Assembly: GCF_000308615.1 (NCBI RefSeq)
Contig: NZ_BAGB01000173.1
Location: 124,001-188,000, forward strand
Direction of reading: 5' to 3'
Source of the DNA: Nocardia jiangxiensis NBRC 101359
GTDB taxonomy: Bacteria; Actinomycetota; Actinomycetes; Mycobacteriales; Mycobacteriaceae
Length of the DNA stretch: 64,000 bases
Below, piece by piece: positions 51,117-61,000 of the stretch (positions are counted from its first letter, which is position 1; every line of letters begins with the position of its first letter). The position numbers and the translations under genes were made by a program. A model generated the notes under the pieces. It worked only from the letters and a program-made list of their open reading frames with translations, was not told the origin of the DNA and searched no databases.

Positions 51117-52859
51117 ATGCGGCGAGGTGTCACCGGACCTGTGTCCAGGGTGCTGGTTGTAGCGGCGAGTGTGGTCGCGGCCGCGTTGCCGGTCGCTCCC
51201 GGTGCGGGGGCCGACCCGGCGGGGACGGATCGGGTGGAGACGCCGGTGCACATCGCGTCGCCGATCAGCTCCGTGGACGAATCCGTTGTGCGCGTGCATA
51301 TTCCGCTACCGAACTCGATCGGCCCGCATCCCGCGGCCTGCGATTGGCTGTCGTATCTGCGATACCGGGATGTGAATGGGCCCTCCGCCGCAGCCGCCGC
51401 GGACCGGATTCTGATCGCCCAGCCTGGCATCCTGGAGGGCGCCGGGGCATTCGACAGCGTCGCCCGCAACACCGTCGCCGCGGCGGCGCGAAACGGTGCG
51501 CACATCGAGTTCTGGGCGCTGGATCGGCGGTCCAACTGCCTCGACGACCACAGCGGCGTGCGCGCGGGCCTGGCGGCGCACGACTACGACGTCGCGATCG
51601 ACTACTACTATCACCATCGCCCGGTCGAAGGGCACACCTTCGCGGGCTTCCTCGGCAACGACCAGGTGGGGTGGCTGGCGAACGTCGGTATCGCGCAGAC
51701 GATCACCGACCAGTACGACCTGCTGGTCCACGAACTGCCCGATCTCGCACTGCGGCAACGGAAAGTGTTGTGCGGCGGGCACTCCCTGGGCGGCGTGGTG
51801 ACGGCCTTCTTCGCCGATGCGGATTTCGGCGGCAATCCCGGATATCGGCAGTGCGCAGGCTATTTCGCGCTGGACACCGCGATCTCCCCGTCGTTGTCCG
51901 CGCTGTCCGGGCTGCCGTCACCCTCGGCGATCCTGCCCAGCGGCGGACTCGACTACGAGGCGACCCAGGCCGCGCTGCGTTCGGGCGTTGCGCCGCGCAC
52001 GCTGAACCTGCCGGTACTCATCGGACCCGAGACCATGACCCTGCTGGGCATCGTCGGCCTGGCCGCCGACGTGGATCCGGGTGGGCTGAGCCACCTCGCG
52101 GCGGCGCTGCCGCTCACCCCGAATCTGGACACCACGTTGCGCTTCCTGTTCTCCCGTGACGCGGCCGCATTCGCCACGGGGTCCCCGTCGGTCCGGCAGT
52201 TCCGGCTCACCAACTCCGCGGTGCTGGGCGCGCTCCTGGGCAACGCCTCCCAGCCACTGGCCTTCCTGCAAACCAGTCCCGGCTTCTTCGACGGGGGACC
52301 GGTGCGCGACAAGGACTTTCCGCTACCGCAGGATCTCGCGCACAACCCGGCGCTGACCCCGCTGACCAGTGCGGCACTGGGCCCGGACACCCTGGGTATC
52401 CCGGATCAACCGGGTGGCCCGCTGTACACCTGGCGCAACTACGACCGGATCGGCGCACCCGGCGCGCCGGTCTACCGCGACCGTGCCGGAAAGCCTTACG
52501 CCACAACGGAAACCGAGGTGACCGATATCGGCGAACTGGCGCGCAGCCTGGCCGAACAACCACTGCCGTTCACCGAGGACTACTTCCCGACCAAGCTGGC
52601 GACCGATCTGTTCCAGGCGTCCGACCCGCAGATATCCCGTCTGCTGGTCCATCCCGAGGGCAGCGCGGCGAATCCGACGATCGATCTGCTGGGCGGATCG
52701 GGTCTGGTGGTCGCCAACGGCGTGCCACGGTCGGGTCGCCTGGTCGTCGCGCCGGGCTATCACCATCTGGACGTGCTCACCGCGGCTGCCGATCAGAACG
52801 ACCATCGGCCCGAACCGATCTCCACCGCCCTCGCCGACTTCGCCAGCGTGGTCCGGTAG
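51117..52859 (+). CDS. Secreted alpha/beta hydrolase
   Basis: A 580-residue exported protein. The signal peptide (MRRGVTGPVSRVLVVAASVV start, cleavage near GAGA, residue about 32) leads to an alpha/beta hydrolase fold with the nucleophile in CGGHSLGGVVTAFFADA. A C-terminal H in PGYHHLDVL is a candidate catalytic histidine. The protein is larger than common lipases and matches a group of actinobacterial secreted hydrolases without proven substrate. ATG 51117 is preceded by GAGGAG. It is convergent with the SnoaL-like gene 16 bases away. Confidence 0.78.
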   Translation: MRRGVTGPVSRVLVVAASVVAAALPVAPGAGADPAGTDRVETPVHIASPISSVDESVVRVHIPLPNSIGPHPAACDWLSYLRYRDVNGPSAAAAADRILIAQPGILEGAGAFDSVARNTVAAAARNGAHIEFWALDRRSNCLDDHSGVRAGLAAHDYDVAIDYYYHHRPVEGHTFAGFLGNDQVGWLANVGIAQTITDQYDLLVHELPDLALRQRKVLCGGHSLGGVVTAFFADADFGGNPGYRQCAGYFALDTAISPSLSALSGLPSPSAILPSGGLDYEATQAALRSGVAPRTLNLPVLIGPETMTLLGIVGLAADVDPGGLSHLAAALPLTPNLDTTLRFLFSRDAAAFATGSPSVRQFRLTNSAVLGALLGNASQPLAFLQTSPGFFDGGPVRDKDFPLPQDLAHNPALTPLTSAALGPDTLGIPDQPGGPLYTWRNYDRIGAPGAPVYRDRAGKPYATTETEVTDIGELARSLAEQPLPFTEDYFPTKLATDLFQASDPQISRLLVHPEGSAANPTIDLLGGSGLVVANGVPRSGRLVVAPGYHHLDVLTAAADQNDHRPEPISTALADFASVVR

Positions 52860-52875
52860 CCCGCTCCGCGTTCGG

Positions 52876-53343
52876 TCAGACTGCCGGTCCGGGCGGTGCG
52901 GGCAAGGTCACCGGTACGTCCTCGATGAAGTCGACCACGAGCTCGCGACGGGAGAACAGCCAGGTGTCGCCGTCGCGGGCAAAAGTGTCCTGGTATCGGA
53001 TGGCGATCCGAGCGTCCCGGTGACCGCCGTCGCGCGAATAGATGTGGTGTGCAGTGCAATACGCTTCGCCACGCGCCCCGTTACGGGAGATCATCTCCAG
53101 GGTCTGTTGCTCGAGCACGTGTCGGGTGGCGACGAAGCGTGACACGGATTTCAGGACCGAATCGACCACCTCCTGCCTGCCCGTCAACTCGCTCGGCGCG
53201 TCCGCCCCGTTCAGCTCGGGCGGCAGGACGAGGACCACCTCCGGCGTGAGCAACGATGCGAGCCGCGTGGCATCGCGGCGGTCCACGCTGTGCGCATATC
53301 GAGCCGCGAGCATGGTCACGGCAAGCGTGTCGGCAGGTTCCAC
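52876..53343 (-). CDS. SnoaL-like (NTF2-fold) protein
   Basis: A 155-residue SnoaL_4-type protein: ARYAHSVDRRDATRLASLLT, RHVLEQQTLEMISRNGARGE, CTAHHIYSRDGGHRDARIAI, and WLFSRRELVVDF. It resembles the non-catalytic beta-subunit-like proteins found near dioxygenases and reductases. It stands alone between the secreted hydrolase and the epimerase-like gene, and is divergent from the latter, so both may share a promoter region (53344-53492). Confidence 0.78.
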   Translation of the reverse strand: MEPADTLAVTMLAARYAHSVDRRDATRLASLLTPEVVLVLPPELNGADAPSELTGRQEVVDSVLKSVSRFVATRHVLEQQTLEMISRNGARGEAYCTAHHIYSRDGGHRDARIAIRYQDTFARDGDTWLFSRRELVVDFIEDVPVTLPAPPGPAV

Positions 53344-53492
53344 GGTGCCAATCTCAGCACGGGCACAGGAGATTCGCTGGTAGGAGCGGCGGATGTGTCC
53401 ACTGGTCGAGACTCGGACGATCGGCTCGTGTCGGTGTGGATAGCATCGGGGCGACGTGCTCGAAGAGGCCGACGCCGGAGAGGTATTCGTTC

Positions 53493-54404
53493 ATGAAGAT
53501 TCTGGTCATCGGCGGAACCGGCATGATCGGCGCTCACACCGCGCTGCATCTGCGCGAACACGGTGACGACGTCACCGTCGCCGGCCGGGGCCCGCTGTCC
53601 GACGACTCTCCGGTGCGCGAATTTCCTTTGCTGATGGGCGATTACACAGTTCCGTCCTGGACTCGGGAGCAGCTCGCGCCGTTCGACGGCATCGTCTTCG
53701 CCGCGGGGCAGGACGTGCGGCACAAGAAACCCGAGGACGACGCACAGGAGTTCTGGCAGACCACGCAGAGCGTCGGCGTCCCCCGCATCGCCGAACTGGC
53801 CAGAGGGGCCGGGGTGAGTCGGTTCGTGCAGGTGGGCAGCTACTACCACCAGCTGCGACCGGACCTCGCCGAGCACAACCCGTACATCGCGGCGCGCAAG
53901 GCCGCCGACGAGGGCGTACGTGCCCTGGCGGACGACTCGTTCATCGCGTGCACCCTCAACCCACCGTCGATCATCGGCGCGGTGCCGGGGTCCTCGGCAC
54001 GGCGTTACCGGCGGATGGTGTCGTGGGCGGCCGGAAACGAACCGGGTATCCCGGACTTCGCACCTGTCGGCGGAACCAACTACATGTCCGCTGCCTCACT
54101 CGCACAAGCGATTCGCGGTGCGCTGCGGCACGGGGAGTCCGGCGCGGCCTATCTGGTGGGTGATGAAAACCTGTCCTACCGGCAGTTCTTCCAAATGCTC
54201 GTCGACGCTGCGGGCGGTGATCGGGTCATCGCCGAGCGCGACGAACAACACCGGCTGCAACCGGACGCCTCCATCATCCAGGGCCGCGGAAACACGCTGG
54301 CCTACGAGCCCGACCCGGACGAGGTGCGTCGTCTGGGCTACATCCGCGACGACTGTGCCCGAGCGGTCCGAGCGCTCGTCGACGTCGTCTCGGCAGCGCA
54401 CTGA
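53493..54404 (+). CDS. NAD-dependent epimerase/dehydratase family oxidoreductase
   Basis: A 303-residue atypical or extended SDR. The cofactor motif GGTGMIG is at residues 8-14. The usual Tyr-x3-Lys appears to be replaced around YIAARKAADEG (Tyr-Ile-Ala-Ala-Arg-Lys), so catalysis may differ or be lost. GGAGAGG at 53477-53483 supports ATG 53493. Homologues include isoflavone-reductase-like and nucleotide-sugar epimerase-like proteins; the substrate is unknown. Confidence 0.75.
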   Translation: MKILVIGGTGMIGAHTALHLREHGDDVTVAGRGPLSDDSPVREFPLLMGDYTVPSWTREQLAPFDGIVFAAGQDVRHKKPEDDAQEFWQTTQSVGVPRIAELARGAGVSRFVQVGSYYHQLRPDLAEHNPYIAARKAADEGVRALADDSFIACTLNPPSIIGAVPGSSARRYRRMVSWAAGNEPGIPDFAPVGGTNYMSAASLAQAIRGALRHGESGAAYLVGDENLSYRQFFQMLVDAAGGDRVIAERDEQHRLQPDASIIQGRGNTLAYEPDPDEVRRLGYIRDDCARAVRALVDVVSAAH

Positions 54405-54458
54405 ATTACTGACGCGGACAGATGATCCGTGCCTGCGGCCGATGGTCGAACGGCAGGA

Positions 54459-54484
54459 AACCGGTGGAGCCGGCTCCACCGGTT
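54459..54484. terminator. Perfect 26-base palindrome, bidirectional terminator
   Basis: AACCGGTGGAGCC and its exact complement without a spacer, between the convergent epimerase-like and aldehyde dehydrogenase genes. AGGAA before and TTCCT after extend the symmetry imperfectly. Confidence 0.7.
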
Positions 54485-54515
54485 CTTCCTCGGTGCCAGA
54501 ACCCGTCGGCAGCGG

Positions 54516-55964
54516 TCAGTGGCCGATGTAGACGGACTTGAGGTTGAAGTAAGCCTCGATGCCCTTCTTGCCGCGCTCGCCACCCCAGCCCGACTGCTTG
54601 TGTCCGGAGATCGGCATCGAGGGATCCGAGGCGAGTGCGGAGTTCACCCAGATCTGGCCCGCGCGAAGCTCGTTGACGACGCGATGGGCCCGCCCGAGGT
54701 TCTCGGTCCAGATGGATCCGGCCAGGCCGTAGTGCGTATCGTTCGCGGCGGCGATCACCTCGTCCTCGTCGTCGAACGGGATCACCGAACCGACCGGGCC
54801 GAAGATCTCCTCACGGATCAGGCGCATATCGGGCGTGGTGCCGGTGATGATCGTCGCCTCGTAGAAGTAGCCGCGTCGATCCAGCACCTGACCGCCGGTC
54901 ACCACCTCTGCGCCCGCGGCCACGCCGTCCTCGACGATGCCTGCCACGCGTCGGCGCTGTTTCTCGCTGATCAGCGGTCCCAGAACCGAATTGGGATCGT
55001 CACTGCCGCCCATCGGCAGCATCTCGGCGAAGGCGGCCAGACCCTCCACGACCCGGTCGTAGATGCCGCGCTGCACGTAGATGCGCGAGGTGCACGAACA
55101 GTTCTGTCCGGAACCGGCGAGCAGGCCCATGCCCGCACCCATGATCGCCTTGTCCAGATTGGCGTCCTCGAACATGATCAGCGGTGACTTGCCGCCCAGT
55201 TCGAGCGTGAGGCGCTTGAGGTTGCCTGCGGCCGCATTGACGATCAGCCGCCCGACCTCGGTCGACCCGGTGAACGAGATCTTGTCCACGTCCGGATGCG
55301 CGGTGAGCGCCGCGCCCGTGGTCTCGCCGTAGCCGGTGACGACGTTCAGCACGCCGTCGGGCAGCCCTGCCTCGCGGAAGATCTCCTCGAGTTTCAGGGC
55401 GGTCAGGGGCGTCTCCTCGGCGGGCTTGAGCACGGCGCTGCAGCCGGCCGCGAGGGCGGGCGCGACCTTGAGCATCGCGACGAAGAACGGCCCGTTCCAG
55501 GGGATGATGAGGCCGACGACGCCGACCGGCTCGTACTGGGTGAAGGTGTGGTAGTTCTCGAATTCGCCCAGCAGGCCGTCGGATACGAGATTGGCCGACT
55601 CGCCGTGGATCTTGCCGACCCACCCGGCGTAGTACACCAGCATCTCCAGCGACACCTTGATGATGTGGCTCGCGGCGGTGGCGTTCATCCCGTTGTCGCG
55701 GGCCTCGAGCGCGGCGAGTTCGTCGATGCGGTCCCGGATGATGTTCGCGGCCCGGAACAGTACGTCCGCGCGGTGTGCGGCGGGCAGCTTGCGCCACACG
55801 CCTGATTCGAAGGTTTCGCGCGCCCGAGCCACCGCCTCGTCGACGGCCTTGCGGTCGGAATCGGCAACCTCCGCGATCAACTCCTCGGTGGACGGGTCGT
55901 AGACCGGGATGATCCCCGAGCTCGGGCTTTCGACCGCAGTTTCGACGTCGATGGCGTTACTCAC
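54516..55964 (-). CDS. NAD-dependent aldehyde dehydrogenase
   Basis: A 482-residue aldehyde dehydrogenase of the betaine/phenylacetaldehyde type: GLIIPWNGPFFVAMLKVAPA, KPAEETP, FTGSTEVGR, LELGGKSPLIMFED with the general base, and the nucleophile Cys289 in GQNCSCTSR, followed by a second Cys. GTG 55964 is chosen since AAAGGA precedes it and the upstream frame has no similarity. It is divergent from the iron-sulfur protein gene. It could serve aldehyde disposal next to the carboxylic acid reductase locus, but no direct link is visible. Confidence 0.9.
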   Translation of the reverse strand: MSNAIDVETAVESPSSGIIPVYDPSTEELIAEVADSDRKAVDEAVARARETFESGVWRKLPAAHRADVLFRAANIIRDRIDELAALEARDNGMNATAASHIIKVSLEMLVYYAGWVGKIHGESANLVSDGLLGEFENYHTFTQYEPVGVVGLIIPWNGPFFVAMLKVAPALAAGCSAVLKPAEETPLTALKLEEIFREAGLPDGVLNVVTGYGETTGAALTAHPDVDKISFTGSTEVGRLIVNAAAGNLKRLTLELGGKSPLIMFEDANLDKAIMGAGMGLLAGSGQNCSCTSRIYVQRGIYDRVVEGLAAFAEMLPMGGSDDPNSVLGPLISEKQRRRVAGIVEDGVAAGAEVVTGGQVLDRRGYFYEATIITGTTPDMRLIREEIFGPVGSVIPFDDEDEVIAAANDTHYGLAGSIWTENLGRAHRVVNELRAGQIWVNSALASDPSMPISGHKQSGWGGERGKKGIEAYFNLKSVYIGH

Positions 55965-56180
55965 TGTCCGTTGTCCTTTCGCCGAGCCGCTCCGACATGT
56001 GCAAGCGCCTCTCCGTGGGTGCGAATGCGACGAGAATAACACTCTCTTCAAAGGGGAATAGCAATTTCGTCAGACAAGAGTGTTGATCTACTAGGTCGGT
56101 GAGCGATGAGTTTCCGCGCGCCGCGGTGTCTAACCTGTTGAGGCCGTGACGGTCTCGGGGAGACAGGCGAGGAGGCCCCG

Positions 56181-57284
56181 ATGGTGATGGATTCCGAACC
56201 CACGAGACCGCGGCGGTTGGCGGAGCATCCGACCGTCCGGCGGATGGCCGAGCAGGGCAGGGCGCGGCCCGCCGCCGTGCTGAGCGCCGCTCGGCTGCGC
56301 GAGATATGCCGGGAAGCCGGCGCCGACGATGTGGGCTTCGTCGCAGTGGACGATCCGCGGGTGGCTGCGGAACTGGAGCATGCACGCGGAATCCTGCCCG
56401 CCGCACGGACTTTCGTATCGTTCTGCGTGCGGATGAACCGCGACAACCTGCGCAGCCCGATGCGCAGTCTGGCCAATACCGAGTTCAATCATGCCGACGA
56501 CGAGACCAACGAGGTCTCCCGCCGGATCACCCGGGCGCTGCAGGATGCCGGATACCGCGCGGTATATCCCGCGCCCGGGTACCCGATGGAGGTCGACCAG
56601 TTCCCGGGACGCATCTGGGTGATCGCGCACAAGGTCGTGGCCGAGGCCGCCGGACTCGGTGTGATGGGCATCCACCGCAACGTGATTCACCCGAAGTTCG
56701 GCAACTTCATCCTGCTGGGCACGGTGGTCACCGACGCGGTGGTCGACGAGCCGAGTGCGGCGCTGGAGTTCAACCCGTGCCTCGAGTGCAAACTGTGCGT
56801 GTCCGCATGCCCGGTCGGCGCGATCGCCGAGGACGGCGGCTTCGATTTCCAGGCGTGCTACACCCACAACTACCGAGAGTTCATGGGCGGCTTCACCGAT
56901 TGGGCCGAGACCATCGCCGACAGCGCGGACCGCGACGAATATCGCGAGCGGGTGGCCACGGGCGAATCGTTCTCGATGTGGCAGAGCCTGTCGTTCAAAC
57001 CCAATTACAAGGCCGGGTACTGCATGGCGGTGTGCCCGGCGGGAGAGGACGTCATCGGAGCCTTCCTGGACAACCGGCGAGAGCATCTCGACGAGGTCGT
57101 GCGCCCGTTGCAGAACAAGGCGGAGCCGGTCTACGTACTGTCCGGATCGGCCGCGGAAGAGCATGTCACGCGCCGGTTTCCGCACAAGACCGCCAAACCG
57201 GTCACCAACGGCTTCCCGGATGAGGTCAACGACCTGCTCGACCAGATCGGACCCCGGCCGCGCCCGCGCGACCCGTCGGCGTGA
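56181..57284 (+). CDS. 4Fe-4S ferredoxin-type protein, QueG/reductive-dehalogenase-like
   Basis: A 367-residue protein with two [4Fe-4S] clusters: CLECKLCVSACPVGAI near residues 200-215 and a second CMAVCPAGED near residue 285 that completes the set. The N-terminal half resembles the cobalamin-binding part of epoxyqueuosine reductase and reductive dehalogenases (RTFVSFCVRMNRDN, FGNFILLGTVVTDA), with no Tat signal peptide, so it is cytoplasmic. It lacks the C-terminal HEAT repeats of QueG. AGGAGG before ATG 56181 supports the start. Role unknown; a reductive step is likely. Confidence 0.75.
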   Translation: MVMDSEPTRPRRLAEHPTVRRMAEQGRARPAAVLSAARLREICREAGADDVGFVAVDDPRVAAELEHARGILPAARTFVSFCVRMNRDNLRSPMRSLANTEFNHADDETNEVSRRITRALQDAGYRAVYPAPGYPMEVDQFPGRIWVIAHKVVAEAAGLGVMGIHRNVIHPKFGNFILLGTVVTDAVVDEPSAALEFNPCLECKLCVSACPVGAIAEDGGFDFQACYTHNYREFMGGFTDWAETIADSADRDEYRERVATGESFSMWQSLSFKPNYKAGYCMAVCPAGEDVIGAFLDNRREHLDEVVRPLQNKAEPVYVLSGSAAEEHVTRRFPHKTAKPVTNGFPDEVNDLLDQIGPRPRPRDPSA

Positions 57285-57566
57285 TCTGCGCATAGGCAGG
57301 CGATCGAATTCCCCACTGCCACAGGCGAACCGGTAGCCGATGGGCCGAGGCCGGGCGACGTGCACGCTCAGCGCCCGAGAGCGTGCACGGTAGCAGGCGA
57401 AGCGGACCGGCAGCCTGGCTGCTCGTACATGATCAGGGTGCCCAGCGGCTCAGGTCCGGCGAAGTATGCAGGGCGGCGCCGGTACTTCGAGCGGCAGACC
57501 CACAGAATCAGTTGGCGACGCGCTGAAATGCCGAGTTTCGGGTGTTCGATCCGGCAACCGACAGCA
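57285..57566. other. Gap with no gene recognised
   Basis: These 282 bases lie between two convergent genes. I find no convincing gene, repeat or terminator. Confidence 0.4.
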
Positions 57567-57872
57567 TCACAAGGTGTGGGCTGCCCGAACCTGGTGCCGG
57601 TGGTTCGCGGCCGCCGATTCCTGGAAGTCGACGAGTGCTTCTCCGTATGTCTGCGCCCACTCCGTCAGCATCGCTATCGGCGCCTGGAGCGTCCGGCCGA
57701 GCGGGGTCAGGCTGTATTCCACCCGTGGGGGCACTTCGGCGTACCGCTGTCGATCGATGAGGCCGTTGCTCTGCAGGCGGCGCAGGGTCTGGGTCAGCAC
57801 CTTCCGGGAGATCCCGCCGGACAGAGCGACAAGTTCACTGTGCCGCTTGGGGCCCTCTGCCAGCGCGTACAA
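57567..57872 (-). CDS. Short HxlR family (winged-helix) regulator
   Basis: About 101 residues with the HxlR winged helix: LAEGPKRHSELVALSGGISR, KVLTQTLRRLQSNGLIDRQ and PPRVEYSLTPLGRTL. The normal N-terminal 20 residues with a conserved cysteine are missing. The frame opens at 57920 after a TGA; only TTG 57872 offers a start, so it may be truncated or decayed. It lies downstream of car in the same direction, past a strong hairpin. Confidence 0.55.
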   Translation of the reverse strand: MYALAEGPKRHSELVALSGGISRKVLTQTLRRLQSNGLIDRQRYAEVPPRVEYSLTPLGRTLQAPIAMLTEWAQTYGEALVDFQESAAANHRHQVRAAHTL

Positions 57873-57944
57873 GGTGACTGCGGCGTGCTGGGCGGAGAGT
57901 TCACCCGCCCGTCGGCCTGATCATCCAGCGCCGCGTCAGCGGGA

Positions 57945-57983
57945 AACGGCCTCGCCCCGAACAGGTTTCGGAGCGAGGCCGTT
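57945..57983 (-). terminator. Terminator hairpin downstream of car
   Basis: AACGGCCTCGC at 57945-57955 pairs with GCGAGGCCGTT at 57973-57983, and the inner CCGAA/TTCGG extends the stem around a short CAGG loop. It lies 47 bases after the car stop on the minus strand. Confidence 0.75.
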
Positions 57984-58029
57984 CCGCTGTCGACTCCGGC
58001 CCGCACGGGCTGAAGCCCGGCTCGGTGGT

Positions 58030-61000
58030 TCAGAGTAGTTGGAGCAGTTGGAGATCGGTGATGTATTTGACGATGATCGGGGCGGAGACGTGGGGGATGT
58101 CCTTGTCGTGGCCGATTTTCGCGGCTTGCACCGCGGAGCGGAAGTGGTCGGTCGGCGCGATCGACCCGCTGATCGGCTTTGCGGGGTGTCGGTAGCTGTG
58201 CAGCAGGGGCAGTAGGGAGTACTGGCGCTGCTGTTCGGGCAGCGCACGCATGGCGGTGTCGAAGCGGTGTAGCCAGGCGGCGTAGTCGGGGATCCGCTGG
58301 ATTGCGTACCCTGCCTCGGTCAGCCAGTCGACGTATTCGTCGAGTCCGATGCCGTCGTCGTACGGATTCATCACGTGGTAGGTCTCGAACCCGTCGGCCG
58401 GATGCTGGCCGAGGGTGGCGATGGCCTCGGCGATGAAGTCGACGGGCAGTCCGTCGTAGTGCGCGCGTTGTCGGTGGCCTTCGGCGTCGAGTTCGTAGAA
58501 GGAGCCGGGCGCGATGCCGGTGGCGACCAGGCTGAGCATCAGCCGAGTGAACATGTCCGGCAGATTGAGCTGGCCCAGGTATTCGGTGTCGGTCAGAATC
58601 ATGTCGCAGCGGAAGACCGAAACCGGAAGCCCGCACAGGTCGTGGGCCTCCCGCAGCAGGACTTCGCCCGCCCACTTGCTGTTGCCGTAGCCGTTGGCAT
58701 AGTCGTCGTTGATCGCGCGGTCCGGGCTGATCGCCCGGATGTCGGCGTCCTCGGTGAATGCCGAGGGCGTGATCTGGTCGCCGACGCCGACGGTCGACAG
58801 ATAGATGAACGGCTTGAGTTTCGTGGTGAGCGCGATCCGGATCAGCTCCGCGGTGCCCAAGGCGTTGGGGCCGAAGAGCTGGCTGTAGGGCAGGACATGG
58901 TTGACCAGCGCCGCGGGATCCACGATCAGATCGACGGTGTCCGCCAATTGCTGCCATCTTTGTCGGTCCAGGCCCAGATCCGCCTCGCCCTTGTCACCGG
59001 CGACGACCTCGAGATGATCGGCGGCCAGCTCCCGGTAATGGCGCAGCAACTGCGTGTCGCCGCTGTCGAACACCGCGTCGAGGCGTGCCCGAGCCGCCGT
59101 GTCGTCGGTCGCCCGTACCAGGCAGATCAACCTGCCGCCGACCAACGACAGCCGCTCCAGCCACTCCAGGGCCAGGAATCGGCCCAGGAATCCGGTGGCT
59201 CCGGTCAAGAGCACGGTCCGCACCTGCGCACTCGCCCGCGGCAGCGTTGCGGCGGTGTCCAGCAGCTCGGCATCGATGAACTTGTCCAGTGTCAGGTCAC
59301 GGGCGTGGACCTCGGTGGCGTCGCGGCCGTGCACCGTGGCGAACGTGGGCCGTTTCCCGTCGCGCGCCCGCTGGGCCTCGATGTAAGCGGCGAGGGCCCG
59401 CAGGTCGGTGGCCGGGCTGACGATCACACCGACCGGAACGTCGACGTCGAAGATCTCGTGCAGCAGGTTCCCGAATGTCAACGCCGACAAGGAGTCTCCG
59501 CCCAGGTCGGTGAAGTGCGCGTCGGGACGCAGGTCACCGGCCGCCACCCCCAGTAACGCGGCTGCGGCCCGGCCGACGGTCTCCAGCACCGGCCGGTCGC
59601 TGCCGTTCCGGCGCAACGCGCGCAGTTCCTCGGCCTGGCCCTCGGCGGTCTCGGTGTAGAGATGTTCCAGACGCTCGCCGTAACGCTCCTTGAGTTTCGG
59701 TCGTGCCAGCTTGCGAATGCCGGTGAGCAGGCCGTTCTCGGGCGTGAATGGTGTTGTCTCCATGATGAAGTCGCGCGGGATCTCATAGGACTGAAGTCCG
59801 GCCGTTCTCCCGATTTTCTGTAGCTCGTCGCTGAGGAGTCGCTCGAGCGCGGACGTATCGCCGCCGCTGCGGGCCGACGCGTCCTTGCTGGGCACCACGA
59901 CTGCCAGCAGGTAGGCGCGCGCGCTGTTGCCGTAGATGTAGATCTGTTCGATCAGCGGGCTGTCTCCGAACACCGCCTCCAACTTCGAGACGGTCACGAA
60001 CTCGCCTTGCGAAAGCTTCAACACGTTGTTGCGGCGGTCGAGGTAGACGAGCCGGTCGGGACCGACCTCGGCCATCACGTCTCCGGTGCGGTAGTAGCCG
60101 TCCTGGTCGAACACTTCGGCGGTGACGTCGGGGCGCTTGTAGTAGCCGGGAAATACGGTGTCCGACTTGACCAGGAGCTCGCCTCGCGGATGTGGCCGAT
60201 CGGTGTGGAAGTAGCCGAGATCCGGGACGTCGACCAGCTTGTAGTCGATCACCGGTGGGCGTTGCACCAGTCCGTCGATGTAGATGGGCCACGCCTCGGT
60301 CGAGCCGTAGCCGTCCATCAGATGCATGTCGAGATAGGACTCGACGAACGCCCGCAGCTCGGTCGAGATGGGCGCCGAGCCGGTGAACGCCACGACGAAC
60401 CGCCCGCCGAGCATGTTCTGCCGCTGCTCCGCCATCACCTCGGCTTCGAGTGCCGCGCGATCGACGCCGTCGAACGAGCGCCGTGCCAGCTCGCTGTGGA
60501 ATTCCTGGAACAGCATGTCCCAGATCCGCGGCACGAACGTCAGCTGGGTCGGCCGCACCAGCGCAAGGTCTTCCAGCAGCGTCGACAGATCGCTCTTGGC
60601 CGTGAAATAGACCGTGCCGCCGCCGCCGAGCGCTCCGTACATGGTCCCGCGTCCCAGGACGTGGCTCATCGGCATGAAGTTGAGCGTGATCGACGGGTCG
60701 GCGCCGCGCCGGCCCCACACCGCGCCGAACGATCTGCGCCACAGATCGGCGACCATCCGCTGCGGGTACATCGCGCCTTTGGGCGCGCCGGTGCTGCCGG
60801 AGGTGTAGATCAGCAGTGCCAACGAATCGTTGTCGCCGGTAGCCATCTCCGGTGTCCCCGGTAGCGCCCTTCCTCGTTCGACCAGGTCGGCCAGTGTTTC
60901 CACGACCACGTCGCGGTCCGCTCGAGCCAGCCTCGCGCGGGCGGCGTCGAACGCCTCGCGCTCGTCGTCCACTTCGGGGTGGTAGTCGAACACGACCAAC

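Noticed and set aside
50953..51162. 69-codon frame after the IclR duplications
   Set aside because: Overlaps the signal peptide of the secreted hydrolase and has no similarity.
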